From Cheiracanthium punctorium (lineage: Eukaryota > Arthropoda > Arachnida > Araneae > Cheiracanthiidae), in assembly GCA_038373885.1 (NCBI GenBank), contig JAWZYV010018255.1, forward strand, positions 992,001-1,056,000: a DNA stretch of 64,000 nucleotides, given 5' to 3'. The position numbers and the translations under genes are program-made. The notes below the pieces were generated by a model. It saw only the letters and a program-made list of their open reading frames with translations. It was not told where the DNA came from and did no database searches. Of this stretch, positions 21,012 to 32,195 are shown piece by piece. How positions within the stretch are numbered: position 1 is the first letter of the stretch; each line of letters starts with the position of its first letter.

Positions 21012-24000
21012 ATGATTGCAAAGGTAAGAAACTTGTATTCAAATTCCTGTTTTAAAAATATGTATTTGAATTTGACTAAAGTTAAATATGTATTTGAATT
21101 TGACTAAAGAAATATTTCGTAGTGTAATTTAGATTTGGTGAAACTTTTTTAGCAATGATACGGGATTAGTTTCTATAATACGTTTAAATATACGTCATCT
21201 GAGATTGGATAAATAAAAATATCTCTAGGAAACAAATAATCTTGGACTTAATTATTTTTACAATGAAACGTGGAACAAAATTATTTGTTAAATTAATTTC
21301 AATGTGAATTATAATGCTATATACCTAATAGGTTAATTACTAAACCAATAACTAGGATAAGATTTAGTATATATTAACATACCAGTCTTTAAGCACGACG
21401 TTTACGAATTCATAACTGTTTATTTGATTTAAATATTAAAGAAAGAGTTCATTAGAAGTGATAACTTCATGAGTTTTCTCAAAAATTTAGCTCGTGACTT
21501 ATTAAATTGTAGCTTTAGTACGATAAAACTTAACTTATTTTAAATAACTAAAATTCAAGAGCATCATAATTGAATTTACTTTTAGTAAAAAATTTATATT
21601 ATACCAATCCAATGCACATATTTTTTCTAAATTTTGCATCAAATGTTATAGTGTACATAAAATGAAAAGATGCGTTAAAAAATAAATAATAGAATTTATT
21701 TTGAAGAAATTCTTCATTCAAGTAAGGTGTTCACTTCGAAAAATGTTTAATGTGCCTATCAGATAATGCTCGATAGCATTATATAATTCAAGAAGAAAGT
21801 TAGTTATAGCTTATACATGAGAAGCATTTCGCAACATAATTCTTAAATTAATGGTGTTTACATATGCAGCAGTAGAAATTTAAAGGTACACGATTTATAG
21901 CAACATATATTTTTTTTTCTGTGCAGGTAGTTTTGATTTTTGCTGCTGTTGCAGCTGCTCATGCAAGTATTCTTCTGCAAGCACCAATTGTCAGCACTGG
22001 GGTAAGCGCCAGTTCCAGGCAACAGGATGTAAGTATAAAGCTCACTGTGAAGTCTAAATTTGATCCTCAGAGATGCTATATCTAACACACATATTATTTG
22101 TTTCTTCAATATATCACTTATAATAAAAAAGTTTATTTCTATGTAACGACCCAAGAAGTATTAGCATTTAAAAATAAATAAATACAGCTTCATTGTAATA
22201 CGTAGAAGAATCAAAGAAAAAAAGCGCTTTAAATGAGATTTAAATTCTTTTTATTTAACGAAAGTATTTCTTCTAGTCTTATATCGGAAGTTATTAATTC
22301 GGTACTTTAAATTAGAATATAATATTTTAAATGATTCCTGCTTAAATTTTCATTCGCAATGAAGAATTATCTCCCTTCAAAAATACATTATTTGAATTCA
22401 GCCATTACATTCAAAATAAATAAAAAAGAATTATTATAAGCATTAAGTTCTTATACTATGTGAAGGGGTTGTTAAGATTCCCTTTACACAGGCTTGGGGA
22501 AACTATGCTTTCGGTTATGATATCAAAGATGGACACGGTGCAACTAACATCCAAACCGAAGTGTGGGACGCTCACGGAAATAGAAAGGAAACATAGAAAG
22601 AAGTACACAAAATGTTAATGCTGATTTACGAAAATGATTAATTTACTGAAAATTTTTCTTTGAATAAATCTTAACGTGAAGCTTCTAAAATCAGCCGCCC
22701 TACACTGCATTGCTACGAATTTTCGGGGCAACCCGCTGCTCTGGGGCTCAAAATGATTTAAAATTCGTATTCTACGCTTCAAATAGATAAATTTTGCTTT
22801 TTTTTTTGCATCAAAATCGGCCAATTAGAGCCGGAGATACGGAGGTTTCGGTTTCCCATTCAAATATATGAGGTTTCTAGAAAACTCGAGAAATAATGGT
22901 CCTAGGGCTTAGATCTCTTCACCCTGGGGACTTATTTTTGGCGCCAAATTTCGTGATATTTCGCCAAAAGTCGCCAAGCGTGGCGACATTTTGGTAATTT
23001 TGCGCGATTTTCCCAATGCGGCCTGTAAAGCTGCTTTTGCTGCATTAAAATCACATAAAACCTATCATTTCTCTTCTATGACGTAATCAAAATTCCCGCT
23101 TTATCTGGAATCTTCGAGAAATAGACTTTTCTGGAAGCTGCTCGCAATTTCTGCCTCGGCTTTATATAGAAGCGCGAGCTGGCCCGACAGTTCAATGTGA
23201 GTTGAACGCTCAGTATGCGAAAAGCTCTCCCAATGAGAGTACGCTTTGTGAATTGATAGTGATAGAGAAGCTGTGTTTTAGCTTGCTTTATGAAGCTGTT
23301 TTCAAAGTACTGTGTGTAAATTCTTCATTGCTGTGTCTTAAGGGATTGTGTACGATATCCCTTGAATATTTTCACTGAATTTTTGCCTGTGAAAGTGACT
23401 TATTTTTGTGTCAGAAATACAGCATTTGTGAAAGCTTTTGACCTAAGCGGACTGTTAAAAGCAGATTACTGCTTAATTGTGCTTGTGGATTTTGTACAGC
23501 TGATTACTCTACGAAGTTCTAGAAGCAATAAAGTTGTGTTCGATCCTGACCAGTGGACTTTTTACTGGAACTTCCTACACCAAATGGACTTTAGAACGAA
23601 GAACCCCGAAAACAAGCAGAGTAATTCTGCAACAGTATATTTGCTAACGCATACTGTTCACAATCAGGTTACAGATTTGACCCACGGCTTAGGCCTGGTT
23701 GTCTTTTCATAAAAAGTAACATTCGCCATCTATCAGGTACTTTCAAAACTAAAAGACCGACACTGCCGGTCTTTGTAATGACCAATGCATGGATGGTATA
23801 TGACCGGGTTTGGAAAAAAAAAAAAACTTTATAAAATAATTATTTTAAATCAAAAAGTAATACTTTAAATTATTTCAGCTTTCAAAATACAACCATTTCA
23901 TTTTATAAAATAATTAATTTTTCAAGAATGTAATTTTCTATTTGGGTTAAATTTCAAACATTATTAAACATTTAAAAATATTGTTCAAAGGGAAATATTT

Positions 24001-24707
24001 AATTTTAATGAAGATCGCCCCTCTGTATAATTGCGTGGTTCGCTATTTCTTCTAAAATGCATTGCTTTAGTACAGCTATTTCTTTCTATAAAACTTGTGA
24101 CATTTTAAAGAAGTGGCTTCTTTTAGTTTATATATATATCATTCTTTCACAGGCTTACGGAAACTATGGTTTTGGTTATGACATCAAGGATGGACTCGGT
24201 GCAACCAACTCCCGATCCGAAGTCGGAGACGCTCACGGAAACAAGAAAGGAACTTACACCCTTGCTGACATCGACGGAAGAGCCAGGAGAGTCGACTACG
24301 TTGCTGACGGACACGGATTCCGAGCCACTCTAAAGACCAACGAACCTGGAACTGCTGCAAGTGCTCCAGCTGCCGCTCTGATCGCCAGCCCCTACGCTGC
24401 TCCGGTCGCTCCAGTCGTGAACCATGTTGCTCCTGCAGTCGTAGCTGCACCGGCAATCGCTGCTCCAGTTGCTTATGGAGCTGGAATAGGGCATGGTGCC
24501 GCCTTGGGTTACGGTGCCGGATTGGGTCTCGGAAACGGAGTTGCATTGGGACTCGGCTATGGTGCAGGTCTTGGTCATGGTGCAGGTCTTGGCTATGGTG
24601 CCGGTCTTGGATATGGTGCAGGCCTTAGTCATGGTGCAGGTCTTAGCTATGGTGCCGGTCTTGGATATGGTGCAGGCCTTGGTTATGGAAAAGCACTCAT
24701 CCACTAG
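21012..24707 (+). CDS. RR-type (chitin_bind_4) cuticular protein, gene 2
   Basis: Exons 21012-21023, 21927-22028 and 24153-24707 join in phase 0 to give 222 residues, a close paralogue of gene 1. Residues 1-17 form the signal peptide, the linker ends SSRQQD, and residues 39-105 are the RR chitin-binding domain, with G-T-Y-T-L, V-D-Y-V-A-D and G-F-R-A intact. Residues 106-145 are Ala/Pro/Val-rich. From 146 the tail is Gly-rich, with about eight G-A-G-L-G/S-Y/H hexapeptides coded by 18-base repeats and grouped in a higher-order unit, ending GYGKALIH. The tail is longer than in gene 1 (222 versus 204 residues), consistent with repeat expansion. Intron 2 is 2.1 kb and holds a truncated RR exon and an LTR-like insertion. 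An open frame runs on upstream of 24153, but the acceptor AG at 24151-24152 and the homology place the exon start there. Confidence 0.9.
22492..22596 (+). pseudogene. truncated duplicate of the RR exon inside intron 2 of gene 2
   Basis: Behind a good acceptor (pyrimidines then ACACAG at 22486-22491) lies a 34-codon copy of the start of the RR exon, [17 protein letters not shown], ending in TAG where the genuine exon reads G-T-Y-T-L. It resembles gene 1 (DGHGA) more than gene 2's own exon (DGLGA). Homology breaks off just before the stop and repeat sequence follows. If spliced to exon 2 it would give a secreted 72-residue protein lacking most of the RR domain. Whether it is used as an alternative terminal exon is unknown; decay is more likely, given the replaced residues (I-Q-T for S-R-S, W for G). 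Confidence 0.8.
22610..23650 (+). mobile_element. solo-LTR-like dispersed repeat, copy B, in intron 2 of gene 2
   Basis: 22860-23650 matches the reverse complement of 5860-6650. It contains TTTATATAG (about 23161), the shared CAGTT-CAATGTGAGTTGA start region and AATAAA at 23527-23532 followed by a GT-rich stretch, so it carries its own promoter and poly(A) signals in the sense direction of the host gene. The left part (22610-22860) is not visible in copy A. It begins just after the truncated RR exon. A 116-codon frame at 23362-23712 lies within it but has no family features. Confidence 0.6.
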
Positions 24708-24904
24708 AATAGTTACATTGTTGAGTTCCATAAGTGCAGTATACGCATAATATACTTCATACTCTATGGACTCCTAGGTGCTGATAAAAGATATGTTGCA
24801 GCTGAACCTGGAAAAATGGACATGATTCTAAAAGTAGAATGTTTTCCACATCTCTTCCTTATTTATTTATTTTTATTGATTGTATTTATTTAGCAAGTGT
24901 TCTA

Positions 24905-24910
24905 AATAAA
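24905..24910 (+). terminator. polyadenylation signal of gene 2
   Basis: AATAAA lies about 200 bases after the stop codon, the same distance as in gene 1. Confidence 0.7.
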
Positions 24911-24939
24911 ATTTAATTTTGATAATCTGGGCATACTTT

Positions 24940-25590
24940 TATTTTTAACCTTAACGTAACGTAACATTTCATATTAATTTTTAAAATACAAAGTGACACA
25001 AGTGAAGCATACCACTGCACGTTTACAATGAAAGTAATCATTGAGAAATAGACGTCAATTTGTTAGCCTTTAGATTATAAAAATACGATATATATTACCA
25101 TAATTTTAAATTTATTATGTTTTCAAAGATGGTACATAGCATACATGATTGTCTACAAATAAAAAATAAAAAATCGGATCTGATTGATGGGTTGGTTACA
25201 GTCAACGGAAAAGCACTATTTTTTATTTTTTGAGAATGTTCTCTACTAATGTGTACAATATTTTTAATCTTTGGTAATCAAAAAACTCTTTAAAAAATTT
25301 CAAAACCGACTCTTTGTATCATTTTGCATTTCAAATAATTACGTCAACCAAGTCAATGTATGACTTTAGATTCGATTTTAAGAAATAGTCAACTGGTTAC
25401 ATATGATTGAATAATTAGTCATCCATATTTAGAATAAACTTTAAAATTTAAGACATAGTTATTGAAACAATGTCTATTATTTTTTTAATGAAAACCTTTA
25501 ATACTTTTTTTTATTTTACAACAGAAAGTCATTACATATTATTAAATCATAATTCACAAAATTGTAACATTCTCAAGTTTGTCTTTTACT
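24940..25590. other. AT-rich intergenic DNA
   Basis: No feature recognised. Confidence 0.5.
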
Positions 25591-25595
25591 AAACT

Positions 25596-25913
25596 TGTAG
25601 CGCGCCTCCTATATCATCTTTCTTTCATGCGACGCTCCCCCTGCCGGCGAGAGAAGGTTTTGTTCATCTCTTTCTTCGCTCACGTATTCGCGCGTAGCAT
25701 CTACCGTATGTTCTGAGATAGTGTTTATTTTTTTTAAATGTAACTTGTGTGTTGTAACCGTTGTTCTCGTTAGTAAAATGTGTTGTTGTCTCAAGTGGTC
25801 TGTTTTCATGGAATGATCTACGTCTTTTTCCCTTACGCCGCTGCTCTCTGCCCCAAAGCTAGCCGACCGGCACAAATGGCATGAAAGAAAGATGATATAG
25901 GAGGCGCGCTACA
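25596..25913. mobile_element. MITE with perfect 34-bp terminal inverted repeats
   Basis: Arms 25596-25629 and 25880-25913 are perfectly complementary, starting TGTAGCGCGCCTCCTATATC. If the element starts at GTAGCG, AAACTT is repeated directly on both sides (6 bp). The perfect arms suggest recent movement. The interior is GC-richer than its surroundings and contains an 88-codon minus-strand frame without recognisable features. The superfamily is not identifiable from these ends. Confidence 0.85.
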
Positions 25914-25919
25914 AACTTA

Positions 25920-27745
25920 CTATTCTTGAAGTATCCTGAAAACGGATTTTAGTTACATCACAATCAGTTATTTTGAAAATTTAGTCTTTTAGTTATGTAT
26001 TTAGTGTTAAGTATTTCACAAGGACAACACATTTGAATATGCGGCTCTCTGCTCATTGTTTTATCAGAGAGATATGAGTACAATACCAGGACCAGTTAAA
26101 TTTTTTTTATTATACAGCAATACAAATTCACTTTTGAGGTAAGTTTGCAAGACTAATGATATAAATGGAGCGAATAAAAAATAAAGCTTCCTGGTGTAAA
26201 CTGCATACTTAAGTTAACAAAATAAATAGATATCCTTCCAGAAAGTAAACATTAATGTAGAAATGAAAAAATATTTAACCAGAAATACATGGATCCGAGA
26301 GATTTCTTATGCACAAAGTTGAGCTCAAGCAACGTCTTCTCACGGTTAACTTAAGAGGAGGGTCCCAAAAAATATCGTCAATTTATATCAACTCATTTGA
26401 AATAAATGCATGTTGTTTTGTTATTGCTTATTATACATCTGCAGTATAGACATGTGTAGCCAGAGTTCAGACAATACGAATCGGAAGTACTTGCTACAAA
26501 TATCGAAACAACTTTTCCATGTAAGAAGATTTTTTAACGCGTAATATAACAGTTCTTATGATTTCAAAAAAAAAAATAAGTCTTCCTTTGTTACTGTTAG
26601 AACGCAAAATAAAAATTGCATTCAAGATATTTTTTATGGTTACTGAAGTTATGTCTTTAACTCAGTATCAAATGTGTAAAATGAAACATGCTAAAACATT
26701 AGGAGTTCTTTTAATTAGTACAATACATATGTAAAATAAGGTAGAATTAAAATGTGCTATACACAATTAAAAATATAAGCATTTTTATTGACACAATATT
26801 CTTCAAATCTATGTTACACTATCATTACCATAAACACTTGTTGAAATTTATCATTAATACCGCAGAAATTTTTTTAGCATTTAAAATTTATATGACTAGA
26901 ACATTTTGGCTAAGATATGCGGATAATATTATTTTGATTTTAAATGCTTACTTATAAAGCTCTACCAAAGTATCTACAAAAAAAGGTAACACTTTTAAAT
27001 TATATACATTGAAGTTTTGAACAAGTACGTTCAAAAAGTACTTACCTGTTTTTTTTATGAAAAACAGTATACACATAAAAATTTCATCCGATATATTTAT
27101 CGTTTGCAACTTATGTATTTTTCTTTCTGGAAGAACTTAACAATGTTCAAAAGAATTGTATGATCTTTTCAGTACACAGCACAACGATTTCTTGAAGAAG
27201 AAAGTTAAGTTCAACAATTAACTTAAACAGCATCGTCTTGGAGAAAATATAAATTAAATAAGTCACTTTCTTTTTCATTTTTTCTAAATGCGAAGATCAA
27301 GGTGCAATCGTGAAAATTTTTGTTTCTGGCTAGCCGTCACGTCGACTTTCAATACTGACCTTGAAGATAAATCGTAAAACCTAAAAAAGAAAAGCATCTT
27401 TGTGTATGTAATACAATGGGTGTTCCAAAGCGTCTGAACTGAGATAAACTTTTTTAAAATATCAATTTACCACTTTCTAATTCCAAATAGAAAGGTTTTT
27501 CAATAACATGCAGTAATTTTTTTATGGCTTACATTTTGTAACTGTACACAATTTTAAAAAAATAGAAATGAGAACTTTTAAAGGTGACCAATTATACAAA
27601 AAAATTCCATTTTGAAAATAAAATCCGAGCTTGAAAATTCTATTGTTAAAAAAAAAAATCTGAAACACTTTTATATTTAAAATCGCACTAAAGTGCTATA
27701 TTTTAAAACCGTTTCACAATCTCATAATTCGTGAATCGTCTCTCA
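25920..27745. other. AT-rich intergenic DNA
   Basis: I see no exons, repeats shared within the window or RNA genes here. Confidence 0.45.
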
Positions 27746-27749
27746 CGGA

Positions 27750-28526
27750 CTCCCCAGCAAATACACACCTGCTGACGGAATACCTTGTCAGTGCCTTTCT
27801 ACCTTTACGTCCAGCACTGGCCCGGCACTGCAAAAAGTAACTGAATCGTACCAAAAGTGGTCGCCCGAGAAGTACCTTGCCAGAAGCCCGGGAAGGCAAC
27901 GGCACTCTGCTGGCATACTGCATGTGCCGGCCGTTACTCACAAGAAAGGCACTGGCTCATGGAGTTTATAATACCCAAAATGAAACGGCCGGGTGCCGGC
28001 TATTATTAAAAATAAAGGCACTGGCATGGTACCTTAACAGTGACTACAATATAATGGCACGGCACCGGATTAGTGCCTATTTACAGTAACGCTGCTATAA
28101 TTAAAATATGAGCCAGTGGCGGATCCGGGGTAGGAGGGCTTATTCATCAACCCATTTCAAAAAAAAAAAAAAAGACATTGCTTAAGGGTAACATTTTAAG
28201 ATAAAAAACTACATACATAAAAGATAAAAAACAACAAAAAAGTTTATCGTTTGCAAATTATGCTCGCCCAAAATAAGTGAATTGTGTGCAGTTTTCAAAA
28301 ACTGCAATTTTCTTGCGAAACTTTAATTGCAAAAGATACTTTTTTATGAGAGAGGCGGTAACACATTTCAAAAACTACATAAAATCATTTGTAAACAGTT
28401 TAATTGCATTATCTCATAATTAGAGACATTTTATAAATGAGTTATAATACTTTACGGTTGATATATGTATGTATATATAATATATATATATAAGTCAAAA
28501 TCATATAGGATATAATAAATAAAGTT

Positions 28527-28567
<41 letters not shown>

Positions 28568-29997
28568 TTACACATAACTTTAGAGTAACATTTTGCTTTA
28601 TTGTACATTTTGTTTTGATCAAATGATTTTTTTTTATGTTAGCTATTCTGAAAACAAATTTCTATATACCTGTTGTACCTACATGACTCAAATTTTTTGA
28701 AGGAAAATACTTTTATACACTATAATATGCAATGAGATTTTGTATATTAAAAACAGTGTAAGTAAAAATTTACCTGTTATTTTCTAATTAACCCAGGGCA
28801 TTATCCTGTTAAATCCAAGGCATGCAAATGTGAACTAACAAGTACCTCACCGTTGAAATAGTGTTATTAAAGTAACTATTCCTAACTATGAGATCTTAAT
28901 AGTCTGGAACAGTTTAAAAATACCAATTAAACACTTTGGAAAGTTGTAAATCGATGAAACAAATAAAAACTTTAAAGCCTTGAGATCCGAAAAAAGAGCA
29001 CTTTACAATTCACGAGATCGCATTCGAGAGGGGTTGCCATTTCCGTTGGAATGTAATTCGCCAATTTTCAAAACATGACTGAAGCAGTAAATAGCTTGGC
29101 GACAGACCCCCCAACACACCACTAATATTAACTCCGCGTTTCACAAACATTTTCTGCCAAATAAAAAGATAACAGTTCGGTTTTTGCTGCCTTCATTGGA
29201 GATGGCTTAGGATTCCTCGGCAGAGAGAGAGACGGCTTATGAGGCCCCGTAAGGGAAATCGAAACATAGAATAAAGAAAATATAATTCCTAAATGAACCC
29301 CATTGCGTTTCTATTTTTGACTATTACATGAAAATACTGGATTAATTTCTAACAAAATAACTACAGGAGCTTAACGTAGAAAAAAGTCTCCAAATATGTT
29401 TTTCAGTAAAAGTTTAGCAAAATTGTAAAAAATTAATATAAATTATAAAAATTTTAAGAATAAAATTCATAATTCTGTACATAGTGGGGGTTTCACTGTC
29501 GCTCTAGTAAACATTTTTATAGCATACGGAACTCGTTTGTATTATTTTAGTTTTTAGTAATAAAATATTTGAAGGCACAATATGAACTTCTCCCCTTACA
29601 CGCCTCCCTCAAAAAAAAAAAAAAAAAATTTAAAAAAATCTTAGCAGTGACCCTTGCCTTTGGGTGCTCGGAACTTATATCCCCTAACACTTCTACACAG
29701 TATGAATGTGAAACAATATTATTTAATTAAAATAACGAAATTTTATGCCAACACTACGAAATATATACAGGCCCATTACTGCCAAATAGTGCTGGTCCGG
29801 TACATTGTAAGCAGTACCACGCCGTTAACTTTTCTGTGCATGTCATAGACACATGGCAGTTCGCCGTTACCAGTTATGTACTGGCGAATATGCAATTTTC
29901 AGACGATGGCAATCTACCATGCTCCCGGTAGACGGCACTTTGCCAGCACGACGGGTACCCGGCCGGCATTTTGCGGGCAGTAGTGTGTTTGCTGGGT
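27750..29997. mobile_element. 2.2-kb inverted-repeat element with GGCAC-rich ends
   Basis: The left end CCCAGCAAATACACACCTGC and the right end, inverted, CCCAGCAAACACACTACTGC match. Both subterminal regions (27780-28080 and 29760-29990) are unusually GC-rich and crowded with GGCACTGG/GCCGGC-type motifs, while the centre is AT-rich, with an (AT)n tract at 28528-28564. No transposase frame survives. It looks like a non-autonomous DNA transposon whose subterminal repeats may be binding sites; the superfamily is unknown. Confidence 0.55.
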
Positions 29998-30059
29998 CTC
30001 TCTTCTCCCTTATTACATTAAGCTTTAAAGTGTATCGTTATTTAGTATGAGTGACCGTA

Positions 30060-30600
30060 TTCTCCTTCCTTCTTCGATAAAACACTTCTTTGGAATCGAA
30101 ATCTATATCAAAATCACCTACTAAAACTGTTTTACAATATTCGACAAGCCTCTAAAAGTACTTCACCTTTATAAATCCTCTTCGGATTGTGCATAATAAT
30201 CCATGAGTTTGACTTGGTCCATAAACCATTTTCAGAATTAAAATCTATATTAAAATCGCCTGCTAAAACTGTTTTACAATCTTCGTGAGGAATATTCTAA
30301 GTATATTTAAAAAAAACTGTAGCGTTTGTTAGATTCTTTGCCAACTGTGGAAGATATCGCCTAGGTTGAGTTTTGGGGGACTTACTTTTTGGCACCAAAC
30401 TTGGCGATAAATCACCAAAACTTGCAAATTTTGGCGACTTTCAACATTTTACTCTCCCCCCACGCACATTTTCCAGCAGACCTATTGAAAAATGCAAAAA
30501 AACTTGTCGCCGCAAATCATCTCCACAAATTATGTCCATAAAAATATGTCAAGAGAAAATCCCGGCATAGACGAATTAGTTAATAATTAGTACTAAAAAA
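30060..30600 (-). mobile_element. Helitron-interior-like debris
   Basis: On the minus strand, two copies of a segment coding C-K-T-V-L-V/A-G-D-F-like peptide (complement near 30085-30150 and 30235-30285) match units at 47440-47700 and 55060-55270, and the GGCGATAAATCACCAAAACTTG region resembles 54950-55040. It is a decayed relative of the Helitron interior at 47 kb. Confidence 0.45.
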
Positions 30601-32195
30601 TTAATTTTTTAAACATCATATTTAATAAGATAGTGACAATGCGTGTTTTTCTGTCTGTTTGATCAAATTTCTCATCGGGTGAATTTTATGAATACTGCCT
30701 TATTTTATAGCTTTTAGCTATAAATATAGTTTTTTTTCTCTTATTCTTACTGTCATACAGCCCATAATCATAAACATCTTTTGAAAACTAAGCGATCAAA
30801 ATCAAAATTTTTGTGTTAAGAAAAATTATGAGTAAGGTTTTGAGTAAGAAATACTACAATCAGACCTCGGTTTCATTATAAAAAATTGTTTGAGAAAGTT
30901 TGTTTATGATAGAATTTCATTTCTTTACGCCTAATTAACAACATATTTCTTGAAGTGTTTAGAAAGAAAACTATATACACTGGTATACAAAACTTAAGCA
31001 GCAATGTAAATTTTAATCAGGCACCCATGAAATCGCAGAAAAGGGGTTCTTGCGATCAGTACAATGAACATTCAATTCAGGAGGAAGGTCGTGCGTATGC
31101 AAATGTCAGGAACAAAACGTCACAGGCGACGTGGAGCGTACGTAAAACACGTGAGGTCGGGGCGCGAAACTCAAGACTACGATAAAAAGGAGGACGGAGA
31201 CGCATTTCAAGACATTCGCTGCAAGTGCAAGTGAGTTCTTTCGTGAAATATGGCTAGAAGAAATCACATGGACGACTTCACGCGTAGAAGAATGATCGGA
31301 AAGCTGGTGGAGGGGTGTAGTATGACCAGTGTAGCTGAAGAGTTCGGAATCAACAAAAGAGTCGTTTCGCGCTCTTGGAAGGCCTTTCAAATCTAGGTAC
31401 AGCTGTTAGAAAGGTTGCTGGTGGCCGCCACAGGAAAACAGCTGCAGTGGATGACCGATGTATCGTCCTGCAGGCGACAAGAGCCCGAAACCAGTCAGCA
31501 ATCGTCATTGCTCATCAATTGTGCACAGCAACGGGGCGAAAAGTGTCGCGGTTTACTGTGTCCAGGCGCCTTCAGAAAGGTGGATTATTCAAATTCATCC
31601 TCCATCCTGAAAGCTGCATCCCCTTGAAAGTTAGCCATCCGCGCCACCGTTTAAAGTGGTGCAAGGAGCACAAAAACTGGACATCTCATTAATTGTGTCC
31701 TCATAACGGATGAGAATCGTTTCAGTGCCATAAGCGATTCTCAACACCTATTGATTTGGAAGGTGATGGGACACGTTTTTATCCCAGTACCATCACGGAA
31801 AGAGACCGTTATGGGGGTCCTGAAATTCGCGTCTGGGTCAGCATTATAATGAACGGGCGGACTGAGCTCCACGTTGAACACATGTTCTGTAACCGGAGAA
31901 CGCTATTGTCAGGACGTGATCCTTCCCTATGTGCGTCTGTACCATTGGAGCCGATCTCGTTTCTATGGGTGACAAAGCACGGCCACACGAGACTCCTGCT
32001 GTTCAGGAGCTACTGGAAAGTGAGGATATCACTCGAATGGATTAGCCAGCCTACTCCCCTGATTGAAATTCCAAAGTATATGTGTGGGATGCTTTGGGGA
32101 GAAGCCTTGCGGCACGGTGCTTCGGGGAATACCCAACAACTCAAGCAGATGCTGATTAATGAATGGTCACTCTTATTTTAATAATTGTTGGACAA

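Noticed and set aside
23362..23712. 116-codon frame in the LTR-like repeat
   Set aside because: It is not conserved in copy A, spans the AATAAA signal, and shows no domain.
24057..24152. In-frame upstream extension of the gene 2 RR exon starting at an ATG at 24057
   Set aside because: The extension lies in intron sequence before a consensus acceptor. Homology with genes 1 and 3 starts exactly at 24153, although the extension is by chance hydrophobic.
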